Below, piece by piece: positions 23,340 through 35,715 of a DNA stretch of 60,000 nt. How positions within the stretch are numbered: the stretch's first letter is position 1; each line of letters starts with the position of its first letter. Source of the DNA: Adiantum capillus-veneris. Its lineage: Eukaryota > Streptophyta > Polypodiopsida > Polypodiales > Pteridaceae. The notes beneath the pieces are model-generated. The model did not search any database. It saw nothing but the letters and a program-made list of their open reading frames with translations, and had not been told where the DNA came from. The DNA is taken from positions 111,882,141 to 111,942,140 of the forward strand of contig CM043942.1 of NCBI GenBank assembly GCA_014529385.2, given 5' to 3'. A program made the translations under genes and the position numbers.

Positions 23340-23510
23340 TAAGGTGTCATCGACGCAGATATCGACGCAGCGCGTTGCTATACGCATCGCTATCTGCGTC
23401 GCTGTGAAACCAGTCGCTATTTGCGACGCAGGTATAGACGCGTATAGAGACACAGATTGCCACGCATATAGCGACGCAGATTGCCACGCACATAGCGACG
23501 ACCATAACAG
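23340..23510. promoter_or_regulatory. Left subterminal repeat array of the outer CACTA
   Basis: Direct and inverted copies of GACGCAG / GCGTCGCTAT / TATAGCGACGC lie within 180 bp of the end. Such subterminal repeats bind the small transposase partner in En/Spm-type elements; binding here is inferred. Confidence 0.75.
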
Positions 23511-23782
23511 AAAAAAAATTTCTTGGGCAGAGGGCAGGTAGCCTGGCTTGTGCCCAGTTAAAAGATGGACACAGCCACAGCCAGACTTCTTGCCCTCTGC
23601 ACAAGAAAGCGAGCAGCACCAAAATATCAACCATGCTCCTGCGCGTAGAAATTTTGGCAGAGTTCCCTTTGTTTTTACAAAAACTTAAAAAAAAAAACCA
23701 TATCATGTATATGCCTCCTACATGCTATCCATGTAGGATCTCACATGAGATTTAAGGCCAATGAAAGACAACCATACCAACT

Positions 23783-23868
23783 GAAAAGCATAACCATAAC
23801 TTAAAAGCATAACCATAACGAACCATAACCATAACTTAAAAGCATAACCATAACTTAAAACCATAACC
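23783..23868. repeat. Tandem repeat, AAAAGCATAACCATAACTT units
   Basis: About four copies of an 18-19 bp unit, followed to about 23960 by degenerate ATAACCATAA pieces, in the 3' noncoding part of the outer element. Confidence 0.85.
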
Positions 23869-24221
23869 GGATATAACCACTTTGATCAAAACCATAATGC
23901 AGATAACCATAACCTTAAACAAAATTAACAATAACCATAAGCATAACCAGAAAGAGAAACAATAACTGTCTATACAATGACAATGAAAATAATCATAACC
24001 ATAAGGGAAACAATAACTGTCTGAACACTAACTGTTTGTACAAAAAAGAGACACAGAAGCGTGTTTGTGTCTCACAAAGCATATATATGAAATATGGTCC
24101 ACTAATGACTAGGCATCGCAACCTGCACATAGGACAACTCACAAAATTAGTATTGATATTACTTCACATATATTGACTTAATTAAATCAACTCACATATA
24201 TTAACGTCTCACCTCAAGAGA

Positions 24222-25355
24222 TCAGCGAGACTGTAAGGCCTCCCAGTCTATAGGCTCTCCTGAAGCTTCAAGATCATTCAGTACTTCATAGACCTCTGCG
24301 ATATACATCTGACTCCTCCTTGCGTGTCTGAGCTCGATGCATCGCAAGATTCTGCGTTTATACAAAAATCAAAGTAATAAGAATACATGATTCATCGCGT
24401 TTTAAAAAACGCCATAGTTAAGATTGGATTAGAAACTCACAAACTCATAGCGAAAGGTGTCGAAGCCTCCGCTGCCAAGATGAGATGTCCCCCTAGTCAT
24501 CTGTCGTACCTGCGCGGCCTCACGCTGCTGTCTGAACCGCGTGGCCGCTCTCCGCTCATCCTCCTTGATCTGCAGCCACGTCTCGTGTGGGATGCCCGAA
24601 GGCTTCGGCGAGCCGGTCCTGAAAGCCTTCTGAGCTGCATCTCGTCGATATTTGAAGGTGTCCCGTGCAACAACCTTGATCCACCGCACCAGAACAACGG
24701 AAGAACCTGGAGCAGGCTGGTACTCTCTCAGGATGGTCTCCACTATGTAAGTGACTTTTTCCTTTTCTTGCCGATCCCAAGACGTCAGAATGCTGATCGA
24801 AAGCTACAGCTCCACGAGCTGGCGAATCCGCTATCGCATCTCAGTCCCGACTCTATCCATGTCAATATAACCATCTCCCCATACAGTATAGAGCTTGGAG
24901 GCACTAGGATCGTGTGCCCCCCAAGGTGTCCGAGGTGTGCCAAGCGGTGTGTGGAGAGGTGTGCCTAGGTAGGACGGGGGTCGGGAGCGAGGAGGGGTCG
25001 AAGCATCTGTGGACCCTCCTCTGCAGCAACCACCACCTCCACCTGACGATCGTCGAGATCGGCGAGTGCGCCTGTGCTGCGGAGATGAGGACGTACCCGG
25101 CTCTGCCCCACCCCTAGGTGTCGAAGCGGCCGTGATGGGAGAAGAAGGCGTCGTACCCATAGGCGTCCTAAACCCCGTAGGCGTCCTCCCCCTAGGCTTC
25201 GGACCCTCGGGTGTGAAGCCTGGAGGCATAGTACCCGTGCCTCTGGCTACCCAGTACTGAGAAGCCTCTGCCATGTGAGCAGACGTCATCCGTGTAACGA
25301 AGCCCATGAATGCATCTACACTCATGAAAGCGGGATCTGGAATCTCGTCTGCCAT
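24222..25355 (-). pseudogene. Transposase_24-like (TNPA-position) gene of the outer CACTA, damaged
   Basis: The start MADEIPDPAFMSVDAF is at 25355. A Ser/Thr/Pro-rich low-complexity region with TP repeats and a poly-Gly tract follows, as in elements 1 and 2. The C-terminal domain is recognisable by PSGIPHETWLQIKEDERRA and GTSHLGSGGFDTFRYEF, corresponding to HHLGSGGWASFEADF in the inner genes. An in-frame TAG at 24831-24833 interrupts it. A possible short intron (donor near 24803, acceptor near 24741) may explain further stops. After a GT donor, a last exon (24222-24351) reads RHARRSQMYIAEVYEVLNDL and ends in TGA. The TAG makes function unlikely unless it is a sequencing error. Confidence 0.7.
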
Positions 25356-25462
25356 ACTAAAGTCCTGCACAAAGAAAGTAAAATAAAGTGTCAGAACACA
25401 GTTGTTTAAATTAACTTTAAGCTTAATTTTAAATCAAAGCCTTCACACAAACACTTACAGGC

Positions 25463-25896
25463 CTAGGCCTCGACGAGTGAGGCATCATCGATAAGATCTT
25501 GCACCGTATCATCGTCTATCTCTAATTGCAAACATAACTCTGTCCCAACTCGTTTTGGAAGATTGTCTTCATCCATTGCATCTTCATCTACAAGTGTCAA
25601 TTCTGGCTCGTCTGCATCATCCCTTGTATATCTGTTTGCTTCCTCTGCCATACCTTCGTCCATCTCATCTAATGTCACAGTAGTATGGACGTCGTCTGAC
25701 TGACTTTCCTCCAGGAGACCTCGCCCTTCAAATACTTGTTTATTTCTTGGAGCAACCTGAACCACAAACCACCATTGTGGCTCTCGAGGGTCCGGTACAA
25801 AGACCACTTTCTCGCAATGTTCGGGGAGAGAAAATGTGTCGCTCGCATCTGTCCAAATCTTTGTAGAATCTATTTGCACAAGTTTGTTTCCTTCTT
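25463..25896 (-). pseudogene. C-terminal part of the outer TNP2-like transposase (downstream of the element 1 insertion)
   Basis: This is the remainder of the exon that element 1 splits. It continues the DUF4216-type block with DSTKIWTDASDTFSLPEHCE and VVFVPDPREPQWWFVVQVAP, then an acidic tail rich in Asp and Glu, ending at 25463. The ATG at 25879 is internal. The homologous intron of elements 1 and 2 between EHCEQ and VVF is absent here. With element 1 and one copy of the TGC target site discounted, the frame joins that of 33128-34777. Confidence 0.88.
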
Positions 25897-25964
25897 TGCC
25901 ACTACAAGAGGTTGTGTGCTCTTGTGACGCTGTTAACGACGGAAATACACTGGGTTTTTATAAC

Positions 25965-26150
25965 CCCCGGCGTCGCTAAAACCGTCGCTACGAGCGTCGC
26001 TACGAGAGCGTCGCTATAACCGTCGCTATATGCGTCGCTATAACCGTCGCTATGAGCGTCTCTATATAGCGACGCTTATAGCGACACTCATAGCGACGGT
26101 TATAGCGACGCTACAGAGCCCTAATTAGCGACGCTTATAGCGACGCCCGA
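25965..26150. promoter_or_regulatory. Left subterminal repeat array of element 1
   Basis: Many copies of CGTCGCTAT in both orientations (GCGTCGCTAT, TATAGCGACGC). These are the expected binding sites for the element's regulatory transposase; binding is inferred. Confidence 0.85.
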
Positions 26151-26164
26151 GAGAATTTTTTTTT

Positions 26165-26193
26165 GGTGGCAGGGCATTGAATGCCCTGCCACC
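26165..26193. repeat. Perfect 14-bp-arm hairpin in element 1
   Basis: GGTGGCAGGGCATT and its exact inverse are separated by one G. The same hairpin is at 36022-36050 in element 2, and a decayed form is at about 16368 in the orphan end. It lies beyond the 3' end of the Transposase_24-like gene, so it could affect transcript ending; that is speculation. Confidence 0.85.
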
Positions 26194-26486
26194 CATCAAC
26201 CATATTGTACTTGATTCACTTTTTAAAAAAAGTGCAAGGGTAGATAATAGACCCAAAATTGTCACCCACAAGACGCATTGTTTGCAAAATTGACAATTGT
26301 ACACATCATAGGCAAAATGAATTGATTGGCAAATGTAATAATGACAATTGTACAACATCATAAGCATAAAGAATTGATTGGCAAAAGGAACTGCGGTGAC
26401 AAATGTAATAATATACATGGTTCAAAAAGACGTATAAAATCCGTCTCATGATACATAAGCTATGAGAAACCCTAAACTAATGCTAT

Positions 26487-27827
26487 CTAGCTACGGCTAA
26501 ACTGACGTCGTCTAGTCAGACGTCTCATCGCGTGTCCAAGCGGCGTATCTGTCGGATTCTGCAAAAAAAGACAATAAGACAGCTTTCAGTAAGTATAAAC
26601 ATATAACGACATTTATAAAACAATACAAAAAATAAAAAAGAGTAAACCCTAATACTAACCATGCCGCCGCGAGAACTGAGAATGTCCATCAGGGAGTTTA
26701 AGCCCTTCCTGCCTGCGTACTCGCGCTCGTACGGTGTGGGATCACGTCCTGTCATCGACCACTGTCAAAACATACAAAGATTTCATTATGTTAGAATTAA
26801 AAAACTCATAAACCCTAAACTATCGAACATGCATAAAGAGCAATGTGAAAAGACTTACAAAATCGGCCTCAAATGATGCCCATCCACCGCTCCCCAAGTG
26901 GTGCGAGCTCCCTACCTCTACTCGCGCTCTGGCTGCATCCTTTTGTTGCTTCCACTTGTCGGGATTCTCGCGCGCTGCTTTCTTCGCATTCTTCCAATCT
27001 TCTTTGGCCAGCCAATCTGGCCTGTTCCACCCATTCTTGATTGCTTTTTGCACTTCGGAACGCTTGTGTTTGCAGTATTCGCGCATTCGAATCTTCATCA
27101 GGTCTTCATTGAAGCGCTGATCCCGTGTTGGAACGGGAAACTCATCATGAAGTATGCTGATGACTCTGTTTTTTAAATCACTTGGTACTTCACTCCATTT
27201 GTTTAGTATGTAGTGTCTAAACAGCTGAGAGCAAAGACCACGCATGCATGAGATCACCTTCTTGCCGTCATCATCCATGATGATGCCGCCGCTGAAGTCG
27301 ATGGAGTAAGACAAGCCCTCTGGCCAGTGACGCGTGAACCTGGGTGTCCCTGCAGGGGTCTCTAGCGGCGTGTTGATGGGGGTACGGACGTCAGGTGTCT
27401 CCACCGGCGTCTGGGCCCCGAAGCGAGGAGTGTCGAGTGGGGTGGCTCCTGGCGGAGTAGGTAGAGGTGTGTAGCTTCTAGGAACAGTCAGCCGTGCAAA
27501 ACCTGGCGTAGATGGCGATGTTGTGGCTGGTGTGGGGGCGGGCAAAGAAGGGGAGGGTAAAGAGCCTCGTCGAACACGAGGCGGTGTGGAGGCATCGGTG
27601 GCGGAATCCCCACAACGACCGCCACCGCCACCACTAGAGCTCCGGTGTCTAGACGAGTGTGAAGCTCGTCTCGTCGACGCCGAAGCTTCGAAGCGCGCCG
27701 AATGCTCCGAAAGAGAGGGAGATGCGGATGGAGTAGAAATGCGCGATGATGCGCCAGAGCGATGACGCTCCACGTACCACTGTCTCTGCTGCGGTGACAA
27801 AGAAGAAAGAAACTCCTCATCATCCAT
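26487..27827 (-). pseudogene. Transposase_24-like gene of element 1, C-terminus frameshifted
   Basis: Exons by comparison with element 2 are 26859-27827, 26660-26761 and 26487-26558. The first 357 residues remain open: MDDEEFLSSLSPQQRQWYVE, a Ser/Thr/Pro-rich segment, and the C-terminal domain ending HHLGSGGWASFEADF, then TGRDPTPYEREYAGRKG. The last exon has two extra bases near 26533, so instead of ending NPTDTPLGRDETSD it reads on in another frame to a stop at 26487-26489. Whether this short tail change matters is unknown; the protein might still work. It is called a pseudogene with reserve because its partner transposase is broken. Confidence 0.75.
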
Positions 27828-28099
27828 ACCTGCATTAAACACACGAATATTTAAACTTAATATTGAATGAATAGAGTAGACAATGACGCAAAGAACATCA
27901 AAAACAATGACGTAATGATGCATATAAATACAATGACGCAATGAATTGAGTGATAGAAGAGGCAAGTCGAAAACTCAGAATTTTCAATCAAAAGATGTGA
28001 GCGCGAGTAGAAAAGAGCGTTATACACCATGGAAGCTACTTAGAGAGCCAGAGCTTTTACAACACGGAGCAAAATTGTTCAAATACAATATTTGTGGCT

Positions 28100-31000
28100 T
28101 TAAGAGATCTCTCTCTCATCCTCGCATAACTCAGCATAACTTCCTATATCTATATAGAGCTCTCCGTTTAAACACATATCCTCTGTTTCATTTTGTAGCT
28201 CCTCTGCATGCACCCCATATAGAGTAGTAGCATCTTGATGCTCGTCCGGCACCACCGCAGCGGCTTCTGATTGAGCATCTTCTCTGATCTCCTCCATTGA
28301 TGTCGTTGTGATTGGCACATGGTAGCCTTCATACGTCCTTGCACTACGAGGGGCTACCTCTATGACGTACCATGAGTTTGATGTAGACTTTGTAGGATGA
28401 AATATTACCCGCCAGAGCCACATAACTTACATGACAGCTTTCAAGCACATAACTTGTAAAAGGGGGATGTTAACTATTTACATACTTACTTGTTCACAAT
28501 GCTCGGGTAGTACGAAAGTGTCTCTTAGGTCAGTCCATTTCTTAGTAGAATCCACCTCAAGAAAACCAAACTCTCCTCTACGCACAGTAGCGTTCCGACC
28601 CTCCATGATTATCTTGAACCATTGCACGTCGAACAAGTCGACAAAAAATCCTCTGTAATCGATCCTCAAAATCTCTTGCAGCGTGCCGAAGTAAGTGAGT
28701 TCCGCCACCACAGGATCTGCATCTGAGGAACTTCGTCGACTAGACTGTTCAAATTTTGCCATGATTCCACAATCTTGAGTAAAACGCTTTTTGTCGATTC
28801 GTTCCACCCTAAAATGTCGACCTTTACACCATGCTGCTGTGTATGACTTATACTACAACGAACAAAGATTATGAGTGGCCGTTCAAACGTTTATAAATAA
28901 AGTCACTTGCTAGTCGTACATTGCAAACTTACCTTGGTCGCGCAACCCCGAGAGTACTCCCACTCTTCTTCAGTCACTTCGTCACCCCATTGTTGTGCGC
29001 TTTTCAATTGGTTGTGCAACCATCTTAAGCTCATGAAGGTTGGTAGGCTCTCCAGAACCGCTGGATATTGCATCGGTGGTCGTCTTCCCCGTCTCCACTC
29101 GATTCGTGCCCTTTGTCGCTCTTGCTTTGCATCCTCATATTGTGAAATCCACTTTTGCGTCACTGGATTGTGAAGCATGCAAAATCGGTTGATTTTAGCC
29201 TCTAGATCTTCCGTCATCTTCTTTTCAACACCGAGATTGCACATGACAATCCTAGATATGCGCTCATCATCTATGGTTCGCCATAGCGTGTCCCCGGATT
29301 TATCAATTCCGTCTAGCCACTCTCCAATGTACACTAGGGACTCTGATACCAACCAACCTTCTGCCATGCTACCCTCTGGACGTGCCTTTTGACGCACATA
29401 TCCCTTAAGCATTTTCATGAAACGCTCTAAGAAGAACATCCATCTGGAATGAACTGTGCCAGCTATTTCCACCTCATCAACTATGTGAACAAGAAGATGC
29501 ACCTGAATGGTTAGCATTGTAGTAGGAAAATGTTTCTCAAACATGCACACAAGCTCCGCAGCATTTAGTTTGGCGAATGGTATGGAGTCTACGTTGATCT
29601 CCTTTTGTGAGATTTATTGCACCAGCTTTGCAAGTTTGTAGATTGTGTTACGGATGTCGAGAGACAAACATCCCTCAATGGCAACCGGTAAAATAAACTG
29701 TAAAGTATGTGCAGCAATGATATTAAAGTCCACATTTTATGCAATGATATTAAAGTCCACTATGAACGTACCTGACACATTTTATGCCAATCGTGTGACT
29801 TCAAACCGGTAAGCTTTCCTTCTTTAGTAAAACACGTTCGGAGCGAGTGCATTACTCCAGTGGGGGTCCGCAAAGATCGAATGGTCTCTTTTACTTTACG
29901 TTCTTGGGCTCCTGTGAAAATCCATGGTGCTTTAGGGAGTTTTATCGATCCATCAGACGCTGTTTGCGGCCAATATTGCTCCATACGATCCACATTTCTA
30001 AGGTCAACTCTGGCTCCCAAAGTATCTTTCTTGCCGGTCAGATGGTCCCATAGTAGATTACCCACATTCTTGAATATGTGCATTGGATCGAGCAAGTGAT
30101 TGATCATGAGTCGGGGCCAGTATGGTAACTCGTACCATAGAGATAGTCTCTTCATCCCTGGAGGCAATCCGTCATCGCACATCTCCTTCTGCTCTAACCA
30201 TGCTTGTGCAGACATCCTTGGTGGCTCTCTTCCCAAAAAGGCATCGCGTAACACATGATTCTCTGGAAGATACGCTTGATGACCTTCGTAGATTTGCTTC
30301 TTCAGTGAGGGTGCCCTACATGCATTCAGTCTAGGTCCACATGTGACACATGCTCTGTATCCGCTTGTTTGAAGCCCTACATGTATACACATGATAATAG
30401 ATCAACTATGGGAAAAAACAAGATTTACAGTGTCTGAGTGAGGAGTGTCAATAGATCACCTGAGCATTCTGTTAGCCCGGGATAGTCATGCATGGTCCAC
30501 ATTAGAATGCCTCTGATCAAAGCATTCCGTCGTCCTGTGTGTCGGCCCATATCCACCACCTCTATGCCTATCCACAATTGTTGTAGCTCTTCCAATAGTG
30601 GACGAAGATACACATCCATATTCCCCACTTTATATCGCCCTGGCACAATCAAGCTTAGCCATAGGTGCCCCTTCTTCGTAGTCAACCACGGGGGAATGTT
30701 GTAGTTGACGATGACAATGGGCCATACACTGTAAGATGTTGATCTTTGACCAAATGGATTTACGCCATCCATAGCCAGGCCTAAGCGCAAATTTCGAGCT
30801 TCCCTGGCAAAATCCGACCATGTTCCATCTATATGTTTCCAGGCTACGCAATCTACAAGAATTCGTAGCACACCATCCGAAGATTTATTCTCCTCATGCC
30901 ATGATGCTAGGGAGGCCATGGACTTACATTCGAAGAAATGCTTGATGCGAGGAAGCAGAGGGAAATGTCGCAAAACCTTTTGTGGAATTTTTGTCCCGTG

Positions 31001-31828
31001 GAGATCTACTCGATATCTTTCGGAATCACATTTCGGACACTTCTCCATGTCTATGTATTCCCCTCTGAAAAGAATGCAGTCATTAGGACAAGCGTGGATA
31101 GAATTGTAATCCATCCCCAAGTTTCGCAAAATCTTTCTTGCTTCATCTCGGGAATCTGGCATCACATTGTCAGCTGGTAGTATGTGCTCTTTAAGCAATC
31201 TACACAACATAAAAATATGATACAGTCGTGTAAAAATCTATCAGATCATTATACATTTAGAGTTTTATTGAAGTAAACTAATTGTAATAGATCACCTGCA
31301 AAGCGCTGTGACGCTAGTGTCACTCCATCCAAACTTTGTCTGCATGTTGAGAAGAACCAGGAGTGCTTTCAATCTAGTCATACGTGCTCCATTATACAAT
31401 GGCGTATCGGCTTCACTTTTCATATCATCATAGATAAGCCTTTCTGAATCCATGATCGTCTCGATCATTTCATCAATCTCGGGCTCAAACATTGCCTAGT
31501 TGGGAATGTGCTCTGCATGATCATCCCCCGAGCTGTCAGAGGCTACATCTTGTGGCCTCACATATGCTGCTTGACCAAAGCGCCTGCGAACACGTCTATT
31601 GGGTTGCAAGATTGCTGCTTGTTGGCCAGCGTCAGAGTCCGACGAGTTATAATTGGCAACAACTCGATCTATAATAGATGGATCGAACTCGCATAATTCG
31701 CGAACGTGCTGCAAAGAAACACGTCTTGTCCGTCGCACAGCATGCTTGCATTGATTACAAGGACATAAGACCCTCGTTGAGAGATAGGTGTTTCGGTTGG
31801 ACGGTCCCACATCCTCGTCGCTACTCAT
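28100..31828 (-). pseudogene. TNP2-like transposase of element 1, inactivated
   Basis: Six exons match element 2: 31296-31828, 30460-31199, 29772-30376, 28933-29697, 28490-28852 and 28100-28408. Three changes relative to element 2 should abolish the protein. A TAG at 31496-31498 in exon 1 replaces GAG. A TAA at 29614-29616 in exon 4 replaces TGG. The last intron's acceptor reads GGCGG instead of GGCAG before 28408. All domains are otherwise present, including the MWTMHDYPG and HLLDPMHIFKNVG blocks. Confidence 0.92.
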
Positions 31829-31890
31829 AATGAGGATAAAAAACTTATAACCTGGACAACAAATTTAATATTCTATTGGCATTCTTCATC

Positions 31891-31893
<3 letters not shown>

Positions 31894-31942
<49 letters not shown>
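31894..31942. repeat. (CT)n tract upstream of the element 1 transposase gene
   Basis: About 49 bp of CT, reading as (GA)n on the gene's sense strand, about 66 bp before the start codon. Element 2 has 87 bp at the same place. Confidence 0.97.
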
Positions 31943-31944
<2 letters not shown>

Positions 31945-32275
31945 ACCTCACATTCTCTAGTCATGTCCAATCCCCGCACACCTCGGTCTAGAGGTGCACG
32001 GAGATCAGAACCACCGGGTTATAATCTCGTCGTTATTGGTCAATACCTATATTTGTGGGTACAAGAAATCTACACACCCACGTCTACATGATACTGTATG
32101 TAGTGGACAAAATCTAAATCTAGCGTAAATAAACGTAAATCTAGTTAAAAATAAACCTAAATCTAATTTAATGTAAGTCTACATATAACCTAATCTTTAA
32201 CGTCTTTTAAGATAGTTTCCTACGACGTTATAACTCTCTTCTTCTTGTGTGTGTGCGCATGTGTGGATGTGTGTG

Positions 32276-32436
32276 CCAATAAAAAGAGATAAATGGTATA
32301 ACCTTTCTATCACCCATGCCAAGTATGATAGATTGATTATGCCATTTCCCTCTTGAATAATAGGTCTTCAGTTCAACTCCTCGTCGGCTAGATCTTTAGG
32401 TCTTTTAATTTTAATTAGTTTCCTACGACGTTAAAT
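32276..32436 (+). repeat. tRNA-derived SINE-like sequence in element 1
   Basis: From CCAATAAAAAGAG to CCTACGACGTTAAAT this shares its whole length with 42619-42779 and, inverted, with copies at 53083-53230 and 53253-53408. It keeps a B box (GTTCAACTC at about 32371); the A box is degenerate. A partial copy of its tail (TAGTTTCCTACGACGTTA) lies just upstream at about 32212-32232, giving a tandem arrangement. Confidence 0.55.
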
Positions 32437-32814
32437 TTGTTTCTCTCTCTTTCTCTCTCAATGTGTGTGCGTTTTTATGGATCGTATGCATGTTTTCTCT
32501 CTCTTTTCCTCTCTCAATGTGTGCGTTTTTTGTTTATGCATGTTCTCTCTCTCTTTTCCTCTCTCAATGCGTGCGTTTTTTGTGTATGCATGCTCTCTCT
32601 CTCTCTTTTTCTCTCTCAATGTGTGTGTGCATTCTTTGTTTATGTATGTGTGTGTGCGTTTTTGTTTTTGTTTGTACTCTCTCTCTCTCTCTCAAAAACA
32701 CTATGTGTGTGTGTGTATGTGTGTGTGTGAGAGAGAGAGAGAGGGAGAGAGAAAGAGGGGAAGGGAACATGAGAATGAGGAGAGGGAAGGAGCATACCTG
32801 GCTCTCCTTCCTCT

Positions 32815-32850
<36 letters not shown>

Positions 32851-32855
32851 AGAAG

Positions 32856-32898
<43 letters not shown>

Positions 32899-32934
32899 GG
32901 GAGAGCGTTACCTGCTCCTTGCTTGAGGGCGCCG

Positions 32935-33051
32935 AAAAACTCAGATCTGAGATCTGAGTTTTTGGGCGCGCTCGGTTATTTTTTTAGCCCAGCCGGCGTC
33001 GCTATGAGCGTCGCAAATTTACAAAGAAATTTGCGACGCTCATAGCGACGC
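32935..33051. repeat. Two perfect hairpins near the 5' end of element 1
   Basis: At 32935-32963, 14-bp arms (AAAAACTCAGATCT) flank a single G. At 32996-33051, two 25-bp arms made of the GCGTCGCTAT subterminal motif plus CGCAAATTT face each other across a 6-bp loop. The first hairpin is conserved in element 2 (43289-43317); the second is expanded there. Confidence 0.85.
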
Positions 33052-33127
33052 TTATAGCGACGCCGGGAACTTTTTTTTGTGAGCTTCGCTGTGTGAGCGT
33101 CGCTAATATGAATAGCCTCTTGTAGTG

Positions 33128-35600
33128 TGCGTACCATTGCATTGCGACCAGAAGTAATCACCTTGAACCACTTCACATCCAACAAAAACATCTCAAACCG
33201 CCTGAAGCTTACTTTGAGGATATCTGACACCAGACCACAGTAATCCAGGTTGCTAGTTCTCTCACTCGTGTCTCTAGCACTGGCCCTGCTCTTTTGCATG
33301 AAACTAACCATTACCCCACTGTCAAATGTGTTTCTTCTGCTGTCAATTTGTTGTGTTCTGAAATGCTTTCCATGCGACCACAGTGCCATGTATGTATGAT
33401 ACTTCCAGTCACATCCAATAGCCAGCTCTTCCTCTTCTAGAGATATGGGTTCTCCGATCTGTCGAGCTGCTCTCACTGTCTTGTCCCACCATGCCATTGT
33501 AGGGAATTCAGGTAGAGGAGCGAGATAGTATGGCAAGGGTAAGCCTCTAGCCGTTCGACTTCGCCTGAAATCCTGTCGCTCTAGATTGCGTCTCTCTTTC
33601 TCTTCTTCGTACCTTTCAAGCCATTTTTGCATCGGCGCTGAATTTAGTATATAGAACTTCATGATCTTTTCTCGCATGGCCAGGTTCATTTTCTTCGGCA
33701 CCCCTTGCCCTTGCGGATCCTCTCCCACCAGTCTTGCATCCTCCTCATCGCTCCACAGTCGAGGCATTTCTGGGTCAGAAACGGATAGAAATTCGGTCGT
33801 CAATACAAGAGACTCTTGCACAATCCATCCTTCTGCCATGCTCCCCTCTAGACGCGCTTTTTGGCGAACAAAACCCTTAAGTGTTTTCATGAACCGCTCT
33901 AGAAAGAACATCCAACGGCTGTGGATTGTACCTGCCACTGCAACCTCATCTACTACATGGACGAGCAAGTGCATTTGGATAGTTAGGTAGCTCGTGGGTA
34001 GATACTTCTCAATCATGCAAACTGCCTCAATGGAGTTATCCCTTGCGACTGCAATAGATTCCTCCCGTATCTCCTTGGAAGAGATCCACCGCACTAGCTC
34101 TAAAATCTTGTATATGCAGGTCCGCACTTCCTCCGTTAAACACCCCTTGATCGCAATTGGAAGAATGAATTGCAAGAACTTATGCCAGTCGTGCGATTTC
34201 AACCCTGACAATTGATCATCACGGGTGAATGCTCTCTTGAGACATCGCATATATCCTGTTGGCATCCTGAACTCTGAAATCACCCTTTTCACTTGTCGCT
34301 CTTTGTTTTTTAGAAATACCCATGGCGCTCTTGGAAGTTTTGTTTGACCAGCTGCATTGGTGAAAGGCCACAGCTCTGGCATCTTTCCAACCGACTGCAA
34401 ATCATCTCCTGAAGCTCGATTGTCTTTCATTCCCATGATTGTCTTCCAGAGGAGCTCTCCCACATTCTTGAATATATGCATTGGATCCAGCAAATGGTTA
34501 ATTAGTAGATCACCCCAGTACGTAAACGTATGGAGAATGGACAAACGTTTCATTCCTGGAACAGGTTGCCCCTCATGTTGCTCCCATCGGCGACTCCACT
34601 CTTGTACATGCATAGGACGACATTCGACGCGACCAAGCTGGCCTTCGCACAAGTGATGACCATCTGGAAGATAACGGTGTTGGCCTTGATAAATTGTCTT
34701 TCGAAGAGAGGTAGAATAGCGCACATCCAAAGACTGCCCGCAAATTGGACATGCATTGTATCCCGAAGTTGTTAGTCCTGCATATATCAAAGCATGAATC
34801 AGGCCAAGGCAAAGGGCTTGCGAATAGCGAGAATTTTGTAAATCAATAACCATTACCAGAAGCTTCTCCGTATCCTGGCCAATCATGCATAGTCCACATA
34901 AGAAGTCCATGGATCCTTGTATGCTGTTGTCCTACTGGTTTAACCGCATCTGCTATGTCGATCCCATGCCATAACTCCTGGAGCTCGTCAACTAGTGGAG
35001 CTAGATAAACATCCATGTTTTTTGCCTTGAACTTACCAGGTACAATCAAGCTTAAAATCAAACGACCCTTCTTGATAGCAAGCCACGGCGGGAGGTTGTA
35101 ATTGATAAGGCACACAGGCCAAGTGCTCCATGACGAGCTTCTCAAGACAAATGGATTGACTCCATCCATTGCCATGCCCAAACACAAATTGTGTGGTTCA
35201 CTCTTAAAATGTGGCCAGGTATCTTCAATGTGTCTCCAAGCCTTCGGATCAGCGGGCACCCTAAATGTTGCGTCAGTGGATCTATTCGTAGAATGCCACC
35301 GCATCAACTTTGCAATGGAACCACAACGAAACATGTTTTTTATCCTAGGAATAATAGGGAAATGCCGCAACACTTTAGCTGGCACTGTCTCGCCAACTGC
35401 ATCTTGTTTGTAGCGCATTGCTCCACACTTAGGACACGACAGACAATCTGCGAATTCATTGCGAAAAAGAGTGCAATCATTTGGACATGCATGAATCTTG
35501 TTGTAGTCCAAGCTAACTGAGGTCAGAAGTTGCTTTGCGTCTGGCCTGGAGGGGGGACATTTCATTGCCAGCCGGGAGAAGTTTCTCCTGCAATAATCTC
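33128..35600 (-). pseudogene. TNP2-like transposase of the outer CACTA, upstream part, split by element 1 and 5'-truncated
   Basis: The exon at 34857-about 35600 starts with LLQEKLLPAGNEM, suffers a frameshift near a run of six C at about 35552, then continues DYNKIHACPNDCTLFRNEF, a CPKC pair, MAMDGVNPF and LMWTMHDWPG. After a short intron, the exon 33128-34777 carries LLINHLLDPMHIFKNVGELL, LKSHDWHKFLQFILPIAIKG (DUF4218 region), the block VHSRWMFFLERFMKTLKG-like, and the start of the DUF4216 block ending GRNAMVR, where element 1 cuts in. The first exon (Transpos_assoc type) is missing, replaced by CT-rich DNA. Three introns of the inner genes are absent. Non-functional on three counts. Confidence 0.9.
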
Positions 35601-35715
35601 GCTCTCGCTATCTCTCTTTCTCTCTCTCTCTCGATCTCGCTCTTGCTATCTCTCTTTCTCTCTCTATTTCCCTATTTTCCTATTTCTCTGCCATAACTCC
35701 TGGAGCTCCACTTCC

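Larger units (their letters stand above)
25900..33127 (-). mobile_element. Inner CACTA element 1 (7228 bp), inserted in the outer transposase gene
   Basis: The ends are CACTACAAGAGG and CCTCTTGTAGTG, and the target site TGC is duplicated at 25897-25899 and 33128-33130. Gene order on the minus strand is TNP2-like (28100-31828), then Transposase_24-like (26487-27827). It is collinear with element 2 at a constant offset of 9855 bp from the Transposase_24 gene to TNP2 exon 1. Both genes carry lesions, so it looks non-autonomous. Confidence 0.96.

Noticed and set aside
24387-24968. Plus-strand 193-codon frame
   Set aside because: It lies antisense to the outer Transposase_24-like gene, whose conserved motifs are on the minus strand.
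32437-32957. Plus-strand frames of 97-164 codons in CT/GT-rich DNA (also 42803-43252, 53371-53835, 51057-51641)
   Set aside because: Low-complexity translations of CT, GT and GA tracts with frequent Leu-Ser, Cys-Val or Arg-Glu repeats; no stop codons arise because of composition.
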